Source: Streptomyces iranensis (GTDB lineage Bacteria > Actinomycetota > Actinomycetes > Streptomycetales > Streptomycetaceae). From it: a stretch of 64,000 bases of DNA. Below, in pieces: positions 33,600-41,300 of this stretch (positions are counted from its first letter, which is position 1; each line of letters begins with the position of its first letter). The notes below the pieces were generated by a model that saw only the letters and a list, made by a program, of their open reading frames with translations, had not been told where the DNA came from and made no database searches. The translations under genes were made by a program, and so were the position numbers. The DNA is taken from positions 62,001 through 126,000 of the forward strand of contig NZ_JAGGLR010000024.1 of NCBI RefSeq assembly GCF_017874715.1, given 5' to 3'.

Positions 33600-34301
33600 A
33601 TGGTCGCGATCGATGGTTCCGTGGTGCTGGTGACCGGAGGCCAACGTGGCATCGGCAAGGCGTATGTGGAGGCACTGCTCCGGCGCGGAGCGGCGAAGGT
33701 CTACGCGACGGCGCGAAAGCCCGTCCCCAGCGAGGATCCGCGGGTCGAGGCCGTTTCCCTCGATGTCAACGACGCGGACGCGGTCGCCGCTCTCGCCGAC
33801 CGGGCCACGGACGTGGACATCGTCATCAACAACGCGGGAGTGCTCCTGCCCTCGCCGCTGCTGACGGCGGACATGGCCGACGTGGTGGCCACGTTCGAAA
33901 CGAATGTCTTCGGGCCCCTCCGGGTGGCCCGTGCGTTCGCCCCGGTCCTCGCCGCGCGCGGTGGCGGCGCGCTGGTCGACATGCACTCCGTGCTGTCCTG
34001 GGGCGCCGGCGCGGCCGCCTACGGCGCCTCGAAGGCCGCCCTGTGGTCGATCACGAACTCTCTCCGCATCGAGCTGGCGGAGCAGGGGACCCAGGTGGTC
34101 GGGGTGCACCTCGGACTCGCCGACACCGACATGGTCGCCGGGATACCGAGTCAGAAGATCTCCCCGGCCGAGGTCGTGGAGGCGGTCCTGGACGGTGTCG
34201 AGAGCGGCGGCAACGAGGTGCTCGTCGACGCCGTGACCCGGCAGATGAAGGCGGCGCTCGCCGGGCCGGTGGAGGGCCTCACCCTGCTCCTGGGACGCTG
34301 A
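33600..34301 (+). CDS. short-chain dehydrogenase/reductase
   Basis: 233 residues, start with AGGGAGG upstream. Motifs VTGGQRGIGKA, NNAG and YGASK; the RGAAKVYATARKP segment is shared with the SDR at 26311, so they are paralogues. Divergent from tetR, and upstream in line with a tautomerase and a DJ-1-like gene (64 and 94 bp gaps). Probably carbonyl detoxification, substrate unknown. Confidence 0.9.
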   Translation: MVAIDGSVVLVTGGQRGIGKAYVEALLRRGAAKVYATARKPVPSEDPRVEAVSLDVNDADAVAALADRATDVDIVINNAGVLLPSPLLTADMADVVATFETNVFGPLRVARAFAPVLAARGGGALVDMHSVLSWGAGAAAYGASKAALWSITNSLRIELAEQGTQVVGVHLGLADTDMVAGIPSQKISPAEVVEAVLDGVESGGNEVLVDAVTRQMKAALAGPVEGLTLLLGR

Positions 34302-34365
34302 CCGCCCGCCGCGGACAGCCGCTCGTCAGCACCGTTCGACTTCACTCGTCCTGAAGGAGAGAGCA

Positions 34366-34788
34366 ATGCCCCTGTGGCACGTCTATCATCCGGTCGACGC
34401 CTACTCCGCGGAGCAGAAGCGGCAATTCGCCGCGGACGTCACGGAGTACTACACCCGGGTCGGTCTGCCGAAGTTCTACGTCGTCACCCTTTTCCACGAG
34501 GTCCCCGAGTCCTCGTTCCTGGTCGGCGGGGAGCCGTCGGACAACACCGTCCGGGTCGTGGTCGAGCACCTCGCCCGCCACTTGACGGACCCCGAGGTGA
34601 GGAAGAAGGGCACCGAGGGGCTCAACCGTCTGCTGGCCCCTCACACCCGGGACCGCGGGCTGCACTGCGAGTTCCACGTCGACGAGACGCCCCGGGACCT
34701 CTGGATGATCGACGGGATGTGGCCCCCTCCCTCGCGCAGCGAAGCCGAACAGCTCTGGGTGCGGGAGAACCGCCCGGTGGCGTACTGA
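34366..34788 (+). CDS. tautomerase-superfamily protein (cis-CaaD-like)
   Basis: 140 residues, start with AAGGAGAG upstream. Begins M-P-L-W, so Pro2 becomes the N-terminal catalytic Pro after Met removal. Length of about 140 and the internal repeat of the beta-alpha-beta fold fit the cis-3-chloroacrylic acid dehalogenase/putative oxalocrotonate tautomerase group, with basic residues around RHLTDPEVRKK. Role in keto-enol tautomerisation or dehalogenation of small carbonyl acids; in line with the SDR gene. Confidence 0.85.
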   Translation: MPLWHVYHPVDAYSAEQKRQFAADVTEYYTRVGLPKFYVVTLFHEVPESSFLVGGEPSDNTVRVVVEHLARHLTDPEVRKKGTEGLNRLLAPHTRDRGLHCEFHVDETPRDLWMIDGMWPPPSRSEAEQLWVRENRPVAY

Positions 34789-34882
34789 CCGCGACCGCGT
34801 CGCGATGGCGCGAGGCCGCCGGCATCGACCGGCGGTCTCGCCCCTCCCCGCGAAATCCGTGGCCGAGCGGGGAGGGGTCTGA

Positions 34883-35497
34883 TTGGATCGCGGTATGGCC
34901 CAGGAAGACACGCGGAAGATCGGGATCCTGCTGTTCCCGGACGTGGAGGAGCTCGACGCCATCGGTCCATGGGAGGTGCTGTCCTACTGGACGCGCAACT
35001 TCGCCGAGGACGGGTGGCGGGTGTTCTGCTTCTCCGCCGATGGAAACCCTGTGACCTGCGCGAAGGGGCTCACCGTAGCGGCCCATCACGCGATGGCCGA
35101 CCTGCCCGCCCTGGATGTGCTGCTGCACCCCGGCGGCCAGGGGACCCGGCCCCAGCTCGGGGACGAGCGGCATCTGGAGTGGGTCCGGGCCCAGCGGCGA
35201 TCCGTGCCCCTGATGACGAGCGTGTGCACGGGCTCGCTGGTCTACGCGGCGGCCGGACTGCTGGCCGGGCGGCCCGCGACCACGCATTGGGCGTCGCTGG
35301 ACCGGCTCACCGAGCTCGACCCGACGATCGACGTACGCCCCGATGAGCGGTTCGTCGACGACGGTGACCTGATCACCTCCGCGGGGGTCTCGGCCGGTAT
35401 CGACATGGCCCTTCACCTGGTGGCCAGGCTGGCCTCGCCGGAGCGCGCACGCCAGGTGCGGCGTGGCATCCAGTACGACCCGCGGCCACCGGTGTGA
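34883..35497 (+). CDS. DJ-1/PfpI protein, isonitrile hydratase (InhA)-like
   Basis: 204 residues from the TTG at 34883, which has GGAGGGG upstream; the ATG at 34895 has no ribosome binding site but is also possible. DJ-1 fold: IGILLFPDVEELDAIGPWEVL holds the conserved Glu/Asp pair, and the nucleophile is C115 in TSVCTGSL. ATTHWASLDRL and TSAGVSAGIDMAL match isonitrile hydratases and AraC-type GATase-like proteins. The stop codon is followed after 5 bp by a MITE-like element. Confidence 0.87.
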   Translation: MDRGMAQEDTRKIGILLFPDVEELDAIGPWEVLSYWTRNFAEDGWRVFCFSADGNPVTCAKGLTVAAHHAMADLPALDVLLHPGGQGTRPQLGDERHLEWVRAQRRSVPLMTSVCTGSLVYAAAGLLAGRPATTHWASLDRLTELDPTIDVRPDERFVDDGDLITSAGVSAGIDMALHLVARLASPERARQVRRGIQYDPRPPV

Positions 35498-35502
35498 GCT
35501 CA

Positions 35503-35690
35503 GAGCCTGTGTCATATCCCCGGCCGGATCAGCGTGCGGCGTCAGGGGGCACCTCCCAGCGGTAGCTGGGGGAGCGTGCGATCGCAAGGCGCCGGAGCGC
35601 CCTCGTGGCGGAGCCACATGGGCGTTTCGGCAACGCCGCGAGCGTGCGTGCCAGGCGTCGCACGCCCGGCCGGGGATATGACACAGGCTC
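35503..35690. mobile_element. 188-bp MITE-like element with 25-bp perfect inverted termini
   Basis: The ends 35503-35527 and 35666-35690 are exact inverted repeats of 25 bp (outer end GAGCCTGTGTCATATCC). TCA flanks both sides (35500-35502 and 35691-35693), so a 3-bp target duplication is possible. The interior has a GC-rich hairpin (CTCCCAGCGGTAGCTGGGGGAG, partly given) and no credible transposase frame. It fills the gap between two convergent genes; without it their stop codons would be 2 bp apart. The right-hand TCA is the stop codon of the gene at 35691. Confidence 0.8.
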
Positions 35691-36494
35691 TCAGCCGGGG
35701 CTGGAGCGGCCGTGCCGCCAGTAGCCGAAGAACGCGATGTCCGGCTTCGGCACGCCGCGGTCGCGCACCAAGTGGCGGCGCAGCCCGGTGGCCAGTCCGG
35801 CTTCCCCGGCGACCCAGGTGTAGAACCGGCCCGGTCGCAGCGACGACGTCCTGACCGCCTCGAGGGCCAGTCCGCCGGGCAGGGTGTCCGCGCCGTCCCG
35901 GGCCAGCCACCGCACCCGTACACCCTCGGGAGCGGTGATGTCCTTACGGATGTCGGCGGTCCCGGGCACCTCCAGGAAGACCTCCGCCACCAGTGACGCC
36001 GGAGCGTCCTCGAGGATGGCGAGGATCGCCGGTACGGCGCTCTCGTCCCCGGCGAGCAGCTGCCATTCGGCATGGGCCGGTGGCAGATAGCTCATGCCCA
36101 TGTCGAAGATGCCCGCCGGGTCTCCGGGCCGGGCGCGGCGGGCCCAGGCGGAGGCCGGGGTGTCGCCGTGCAGGGCGAACTCGATGTCCACCTCGCCGAG
36201 TTCGGGCCGGGCGCGCCGGATGGTGAAGTTGCGCACCCATGGTCGGCGTGACTTCGGCAGGAGGAGCAATTCCGCCATCCACGCCTCGCTGGACAGCTTC
36301 GGCATCCTCAGTCCGTCCTGCCCTTCGCGGGGGAAGAACAGCCGCACCATCTGGTCGAAGCCCATCGGCTTCAGATGTTCCAGTTCGGGTCCGCCGAGCG
36401 TGATGGTCGAGAAGGCGGGTGTCAGCGATGTGTTCCGGCGCACCTCCAGCGTGATCATTTGCCGTGATTCGGGCGTGCGCATCTTGGGCAACAT
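35691..36494 (-). CDS. siderophore-interacting FAD-binding protein (SIP family)
   Basis: 267 residues from the ATG at 36494 (GAGGAA upstream). The N-terminal FAD-binding barrel (residues about 10-125) has RPWVRNFTIRRARPELGEVDIEF in part, the R-x-x-T-x-R motif of ferric-chelate reductases; the C-terminal half has the NAD(P)H region LLAGDESAVPAILAIL and the SIP-specific GEAGLATGLRRHLVRDRGV near the end (ViuB/YqjH class). It reduces iron in imported ferric siderophores in the cytoplasm. The C-terminus PG is set by a stop codon abutting the MITE-like element. It lies 40 bp downstream of the reductase gene on the same strand. Confidence 0.9.
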   Translation of the reverse strand: MLPKMRTPESRQMITLEVRRNTSLTPAFSTITLGGPELEHLKPMGFDQMVRLFFPREGQDGLRMPKLSSEAWMAELLLLPKSRRPWVRNFTIRRARPELGEVDIEFALHGDTPASAWARRARPGDPAGIFDMGMSYLPPAHAEWQLLAGDESAVPAILAILEDAPASLVAEVFLEVPGTADIRKDITAPEGVRVRWLARDGADTLPGGLALEAVRTSSLRPGRFYTWVAGEAGLATGLRRHLVRDRGVPKPDIAFFGYWRHGRSSPG

Positions 36495-36534
36495 GTCGTT
36501 CCTCACGTCGGGTTGGAGGCCGCTCGCCGCCTGG

Positions 36535-37443
36535 TCACAGGTCCACGACGAGCCGCGGGGACAGGGCGCGGGACACACAGGCGTACATCCGGCCCGCGGG
36601 GGCGCCGATGTCGTCCCGGTGCTCGGGTTCGCCGTCGAGCACGGCCACTTCGCAGGTGCCGCAGACGCCTTCACGGCATCCGGACGCCACGGGAAATCCG
36701 GCGTGGGTCAGGGCGTCCAGCAGCGATTCGTCGTCGGGCACCTGAACCGTCCGCCCCGACCGGGCACACACCGCCTCGAACGCCGTGTTGGGCGCGAACG
36801 TCCTGGGCGCCGGGCGGAACCGCTCCGCGTACAGCCGCCCCGAGGGGAACGCGTCCTCCGCCGCGGCGAGCATCGGTCCGGGGCCGCAGGCGTAGACCAC
36901 GGCACCGGGGCTCAGCGCGGATGCCAGCGCCGCGAAGTCCGGCCTGCCCTGCTGTCGCGTGGCGACGATCCGCACCCGATCGCCGTAGGAGGAGCGCAGT
37001 TCGTCGACGAAGGGCATGGACGCCACCGACTGCCCCAGGTACACGAGCGACGCCGGGACGTCCGACGCGGCCGCCGCCCGCAGCATCGGCAGGATCGGGG
37101 TGATGCCGATCCCGCCGGCGAGGAAGAGGTACTCCGGCGCGGGGAGCAGCGGGAAGTGGTTCCGCGGCAGCGACACATCGAGGGTGCGGCCCCGGCGCAG
37201 GAACCGGTGGATGTACTCCGAACCACCGCGGCTGAGGCGGTCGTTGCGTACGGCGACGCGATAGGACTCCCGGTCCGCCGGGTCTCCGCACAGCGAGTAC
37301 TGCCGGGTCAGCCAGTTCGGCAGCGCCAGGTCGATATGGGCGCCCGGCTCCCAGGGCGCCAGCGGGCCGGTGGCGCCCCGCAGGACGAGGGAGACGACGT
37401 CTTCGGCGACCTGCTCGATGTGGTCGACGACGGTCTGTTGCAT
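36535..37443 (-). CDS. PDR/VanB-type reductase (FMN, NAD, [2Fe-2S])
   Basis: 302 residues from the ATG at 37443. Phthalate dioxygenase reductase order: flavin-binding barrel with RQYSLCGDP (47-55), NAD domain with GGIGITP (110-116) and ACGPGPM, and C-terminal ferredoxin with C256, C261, C264 and C289. Electron donor to a Rieske oxygenase or P450 partner, which is not in the window. Cotranscribed with the SIP and PNPOx-like genes by position (gaps of 40 and 23 bp). Confidence 0.92.
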   Translation of the reverse strand: MQQTVVDHIEQVAEDVVSLVLRGATGPLAPWEPGAHIDLALPNWLTRQYSLCGDPADRESYRVAVRNDRLSRGGSEYIHRFLRRGRTLDVSLPRNHFPLLPAPEYLFLAGGIGITPILPMLRAAAASDVPASLVYLGQSVASMPFVDELRSSYGDRVRIVATRQQGRPDFAALASALSPGAVVYACGPGPMLAAAEDAFPSGRLYAERFRPAPRTFAPNTAFEAVCARSGRTVQVPDDESLLDALTHAGFPVASGCREGVCGTCEVAVLDGEPEHRDDIGAPAGRMYACVSRALSPRLVVDL

Positions 37444-37466
37444 CGTTGATTCACCTTGTGCCGTGG

Positions 37467-38096
37467 TCAGTAGAGTTTCCGGTAGCCCTCTTCGAGAGCG
37501 TGGGTGAGCGCCATCGGGTCGATGTCCATCCCGAATTGGGCGGTGGCGATCTCGCCGACCGACGGGATCTCGTCGGCGAGGGCCTGGCTCGCGGGATCCC
37601 ACAGCCGGGAGCGGATGAGCGCGCGACCGCAGTGGAAGTACGCCTCCGCCACCTCGACGACGATCGCCAGCACCGGATCCTTGGCCTCGGTCTGCATCCG
37701 GGCGAGCACATCGGGGTCGTCGGTGGGGTAGGCGCGGCCGTTGATCCGCAAGGTCTCCCGCAGCCCGGGGATGAGGAAGAGCAGCCCGATCCCGTCGTTC
37801 TCGGCGAGGTTGCGGAAGGAGTCGGCGATCTTGTTGCCGGGGCGGTCGGGAATCGCGAGCGTGTGGTCGTCGAGGACCTTCACGAACCCCGGGTAGTCGC
37901 CGCGGGGGGAGCAGTCGGCGCGCCCCTCCGCGTCCGCCGTGGCCATGGACAGGAAGGGGGAGTGCGCGATGAAGAGGCGGAAGTACTCGTCGATATGGTC
38001 CTGGACCTTGGCCTTGACCATGGCTTCGGGCTCCCCGAGCAGGGCGTGGACCTCGGCCGGCGACAACCGCCGGGGGCGTTTGCTGGTCTGCGTCAT
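37467..38096 (-). CDS. pyridoxamine 5'-phosphate oxidase-like (MSMEG_1061 type) FMN protein
   Basis: 209 residues from the ATG at 38096 (GGAAGGAGT upstream). Split-barrel flavoprotein fold: SPFLSMATADAEGRADCSPRG (strand and phosphate-binding region), NDGIGLLFLIPGLRETLRINGRA and the C-terminal helix. This matches the pyridoxamine-phosphate-oxidase-related family of about 210 residues found near ferredoxin reductases. Function undefined; likely F420- or FMN-dependent reductase. First gene of a three-gene operon divergent from tetR at 38270. Confidence 0.88.
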   Translation of the reverse strand: MTQTSKRPRRLSPAEVHALLGEPEAMVKAKVQDHIDEYFRLFIAHSPFLSMATADAEGRADCSPRGDYPGFVKVLDDHTLAIPDRPGNKIADSFRNLAENDGIGLLFLIPGLRETLRINGRAYPTDDPDVLARMQTEAKDPVLAIVVEVAEAYFHCGRALIRSRLWDPASQALADEIPSVGEIATAQFGMDIDPMALTHALEEGYRKLY

Positions 38097-38211
38097 GAGG
38101 ACTCCTTCCGGGAGGGGGGGGAGCGGAGGGCGCGGGGTCCGTGCCGGTCGCCTCCCGCCTCCCTGCCGACGACGGTGGCTCACCGCTCCGCCGCAGTTCA
38201 TGGCACTATTG

Positions 38212-38225
38212 TGAGCAATTACTCA
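38212..38225. promoter_or_regulatory. dyad TGAGCAATTACTCA, possible TetR operator
   Basis: A 14-bp palindrome with 12 of 14 matching positions, in the AT-rich middle of the divergent region between the PNPOx-like gene and tetR. It is the only clear symmetric site there. Confidence 0.6.
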
Positions 38226-38269
38226 GGTCTCGCGCCACTCGCTTTCACGGGCGCTGTGCAGGAGGTGTC

Positions 38270-38965
38270 ATGACGACCGGCCGTCGCGGACTTCAGCCAC
38301 GTAAGCAGCCACGCCAGGCGCGGGCCGAGCTCACCCGGCAGCGCATCCTCACCGCCGCTGCTCACATTTTCGCCGAGTACGGCTATGCCGCCGGGACCAC
38401 CAATCGCATCGCCGAGCGCGCCCGGATCTCGATCGGTTCGCTGTATCAGTACTATCCGAACAAGGACGTGATCCTGGCCGAGTTGCTGATCCGTCACCTC
38501 GACACCGGGGGCGACGCCATCAGGCGCCGCCAGGACGAGGACGAACCGGAGTCCATGGAAGAGATCATCCGTGGTTTCGCGCGCCCCGTGATCGCCAACC
38601 ATCTGGACGACCCGCAGCTGCTCCGCGTCATGATGGAACACGGGCCACGGTCACCCGAGTTGCTCGAGAAGGTCGCCCGGCATCAGCGGGAACGGGTCGC
38701 CTACACCCAGGAGTTGCTCGAGCGCCATCCCGAGGTCCGGGTCGAGGACACCTACGTCGCCGCCCGGCTCGTGGTGTCCGCGGTCGAGCTCCTCGTCCAC
38801 CAGCTCATCGCGGCGCCCGACCCCATCGACACCAAGCGGCTGGAGAACGAACTGGTCGCGATGATCACCCGCTATCTCACGGCGGCGCCGGGTGGAACCG
38901 GCGGGGTCGGCCGGCCACGGGACGAGGGACGGGCACCCGGTGGCCCGGGTGCCCGTCCCTCGTGA
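38270..38965 (+). CDS. TetR-family regulator
   Basis: 231 residues, ATG with GGAGG five bases upstream. HTH at about 18-65: LTRQRILTAAAHIFAEYGYAAGTTNRIAERARISIGSLYQYYPNK in part, the AcrR-like type with a C-terminal TetR_C_ (SelfDim) domain. Divergent from the PNPOx-PDR-SIP operon and probably its repressor. The last codons (APGGPGARPS) are part of a 19-bp stem terminator, so the coding 3' end is constrained by RNA structure. Confidence 0.92.
   Translation: MTTGRRGLQPRKQPRQARAELTRQRILTAAAHIFAEYGYAAGTTNRIAERARISIGSLYQYYPNKDVILAELLIRHLDTGGDAIRRRQDEDEPESMEEIIRGFARPVIANHLDDPQLLRVMMEHGPRSPELLEKVARHQRERVAYTQELLERHPEVRVEDTYVAARLVVSAVELLVHQLIAAPDPIDTKRLENELVAMITRYLTAAPGGTGGVGRPRDEGRAPGGPGARPS
38922..38963. 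terminator. 19-bp perfect stem inside the tetR 3' end
   Basis: ACGAGGGACGGGCACCCGG (38922-38940) and CCGGGTGCCCGTCCCTCGT (38945-38963) pair perfectly with a 4-nt TGGC loop. The hairpin covers the last 14 codons of tetR and ends at its stop codon. Convergent asnB ends 59 bp further. Confidence 0.8.
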
Positions 38966-39021
38966 GGTGTGATGGGTGAATTGCGCGATGTGTGATGTGT
39001 GCCGCGGTCGGCCCGCGGGCG

Positions 39022-40854
39022 TCAGTCGACCGCGATGATGGGCTTGCGCAGGTCGAACCATGCCGCCAGGTCGAGGGCGCGTTCGATGGTGGTGCGCTGC
39101 TGAGTGGTGATGACCTCCGCCGGTGCGTCGAGCGCATCCCTCAGCGTCTCGGTGCGGCACAGTTCGAGGGCCGGGTGTCCGGAGGTGATGAGGTCGCCCG
39201 CCTGCCGCCTGATGGCGGCGAGATAGGCGGGGTCGAAGCTGGCGGGGTAACCACTCTTCTTACGGTTGGCCACGGACTCGGGCAGCACATCGCGGGTGGC
39301 CTCGCGCAGGATGCTCTTCTCCCGCCCGTCGAATGTCTTCAGCGACCAGGGGGTGTTGAAGACATAGGAGACGAGGCGGTGGTCGCAGAACGGCACCCTG
39401 ACCTCGAGGCCGACGGCCATGCTCATCCGGTCCTTGCGGTCGAGCAGGGTGTTGACCATGCGGGTGAGGTGCAGATAGCAGACCTGCCGCATGCGCTTCT
39501 CCAGACCGGTCTCTCCGTCCTTGAGCGGGACTTCGTCCAGGGCGCTGAGGTAGTGGTCGCGCAGGTAGGTGTCCAGGTCGAGCTTCTCGGTGAGGTCCTG
39601 GGACAGCAGATCCTTGGTCTCGCCGAGCGTCAGTCCTCCGGCGAGCCAGGGAAAGGTGTCGGCCTCGCGCCGCTCGTCGTGGAACCACGGGTAGCCGCCG
39701 AAGACCTCATCGGCCGACTCGCCCGACAGGGCCACGGTCGACTGTTCGCGAACGGCCTTGAACAGCAGATAGAGGGAGTTGTCCCGGTCGCCGAGCCCGA
39801 TGGGCAGATCCCTCGCCGCGATGGCCGCCCGCCTGACGGCCGGGTCGGACAGGGCGGAGCCGTCGAGCACGATGTCCCGGTGGTCGCATTTCACATGCTC
39901 GGCCACGGCGTGCACATACGGCGTGTCGATGCTGGGCGCCACGTCGATCGCGCGGAAGTTCTCCGCCTGCCCGGGGAAGTCCACGGCGAAGCTGCGGACG
40001 GTTTCGCCGTGTTCACCGAGCTTGCGGGCGGCCAGCGAGGTCATCGCCGAGGAGTCGAGCCCCCCGGAGAGCAGGGTGCAGCGGGGCACGTCGGAGACGA
40101 GCTGACGGGCGATGATGTCCTCCAGGAGCTCCCGCACATGGGCGACGGTCGCCTCCTGACCATCGGTGTGCTCGGAGACCTCCAGCCGCCAGTACGCCTG
40201 CTCGCGGAGTCCATTGCGGTCGACGACGGCGATGTGGCCGGGGCGCAGCTCCTTCATGCCCTTCCAGATCGCATGGCCCGGGGTCTTGGCGAAGGAGAAG
40301 ATCTCCCGCAGCCCGTCCAGACCGACCTCGGGGGCGGCGAGCGGATTGGCGAGGATGGCCTTGGGCTCGGATCCGAAGAGGACGCCGTCGTCGGTCTCGT
40401 AGTAGTAGAACGGCTTTATGCCCATCCGGTCCCGGATCATCACCAGTTTCTCGGTGCGGGAGTCCCAGATGGCGAAGGCATACATGCCGTTCAACTTCTC
40501 GGTGAGGGATTCGCCCCATTCGACATAGCCGCGCAGGACGACCTCGGTGTCGGAGTCGGTGGTGAAGCCGTGGCCCCTGCGGCGCAGTTCGTCGCGCAGC
40601 TCGGTGAAGTTGTACGCCTCACCGGAGTAGACCATGCTCACGGGGCCGTCGGCCGTGTCGACCACCATGGGCTGCGCCCCGCCGGGCAGGTCGATGACGG
40701 CCAGCCTCCGGTGCCCGAGCGCCGCCCTGCCGGTCACCCACGCTCCGGCCGCGTCCGGGCCCCGGCAGGCCATCGTCTCCGTCATGGTGTCGAGGACGTG
40801 GCGGTGGGAGGTCAGATCGCGACGGTAGGAGACCCAGCCGGTGATGCCGCACAC
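39022..40854 (-). CDS. asnB: asparagine synthase (glutamine-hydrolysing)
   Basis: 610 residues if the start is the GTG at 40854, which places Cys at position 2 (VCGITGW) as needed for the N-terminal nucleophile glutaminase; AAGGG lies nine bases upstream. An upstream ATG at 40872 would bury the Cys. Class II glutaminase domain 2-210 (RGPDAAGAW, SGEAYNF), synthase domain about 240-600 with the ATP pyrophosphatase loop SGGLDSSAMTS. Converts aspartate and glutamine to asparagine. It stands alone between two terminators/intergenic regions, with no biosynthetic cluster around it. Confidence 0.92.
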   Translation of the reverse strand: MCGITGWVSYRRDLTSHRHVLDTMTETMACRGPDAAGAWVTGRAALGHRRLAVIDLPGGAQPMVVDTADGPVSMVYSGEAYNFTELRDELRRRGHGFTTDSDTEVVLRGYVEWGESLTEKLNGMYAFAIWDSRTEKLVMIRDRMGIKPFYYYETDDGVLFGSEPKAILANPLAAPEVGLDGLREIFSFAKTPGHAIWKGMKELRPGHIAVVDRNGLREQAYWRLEVSEHTDGQEATVAHVRELLEDIIARQLVSDVPRCTLLSGGLDSSAMTSLAARKLGEHGETVRSFAVDFPGQAENFRAIDVAPSIDTPYVHAVAEHVKCDHRDIVLDGSALSDPAVRRAAIAARDLPIGLGDRDNSLYLLFKAVREQSTVALSGESADEVFGGYPWFHDERREADTFPWLAGGLTLGETKDLLSQDLTEKLDLDTYLRDHYLSALDEVPLKDGETGLEKRMRQVCYLHLTRMVNTLLDRKDRMSMAVGLEVRVPFCDHRLVSYVFNTPWSLKTFDGREKSILREATRDVLPESVANRKKSGYPASFDPAYLAAIRRQAGDLITSGHPALELCRTETLRDALDAPAEVITTQQRTTIERALDLAAWFDLRKPIIAVD

Positions 40855-41300
40855 AGTGATCATCCCTTTCACTCAGCGGGAGATGGTTGCCTGTGAAAAC
40901 CATCTACCTCTCCGGAGGGGGATCGCTACCGGGAGCTGATCTCCGGGGGAGTGGTATTTCTCACTGGTAAATTCCTGTTAATGGTAAGTTTCGTCATGCG
41001 TGCTGTCCGAAAAACGACGCCCACTAAGTCACTATTTTACGGCTGATATCCGCGTCGTAATTCATCGAGGAATGACCGGCGGTATACGAAGGAGGAGGAA
41101 CGGCTCCGTGCCGGCCCCGGCCCTCCGTGATGGGTCGCGGCACATGGGTGGTGGCCGGGGTTAAAGAGCTCGCGTGTCGTTCGGCAAGCATGTGGGAGCC
41201 GCGCCGAGAGCCCGCGTGGTGCGGATGGTTGGGGGCGCCGACGACCCCCATGACCTGGGGAGCTAGCATATGAGCGCCACCTAGCTCGAAAGATAAACTT
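40855..41300. promoter_or_regulatory. 446-bp non-coding region between divergent asnB and gap
   Basis: No gene seen on either strand. The asnB side (about 40950-41050) is AT-rich for this genome with repeated GGTAA/TTACC words and likely carries the asnB promoter. A small hairpin TGGGGG...CCCCCA spans 41230-41250. Near gap a 7-bp inverted repeat GAGCTAG (41260-41266) / CTAGCTC (41281-41287) with a 14-bp spacer lies 13-40 bp before the GTG, a position suited to a repressor or redox-sensing regulator. Confidence 0.5.

Noticed and set aside
35503-35690. Small RNA or riboswitch gene
   Set aside because: The strong structure is explained by exact 25-bp terminal inverted repeats of a mobile element; no known riboswitch motif.
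38992-40896. A 634-codon plus-strand frame opposite asnB
   Set aside because: Antisense to an intact, well conserved asparagine synthase; composition low-complexity (Gly, Val, Arg rich).
40855-41300. A tRNA or other RNA gene in the asnB-gap gap
   Set aside because: I looked for cloverleaf arms and a TTCGA loop and found none; the dyads seen are short.
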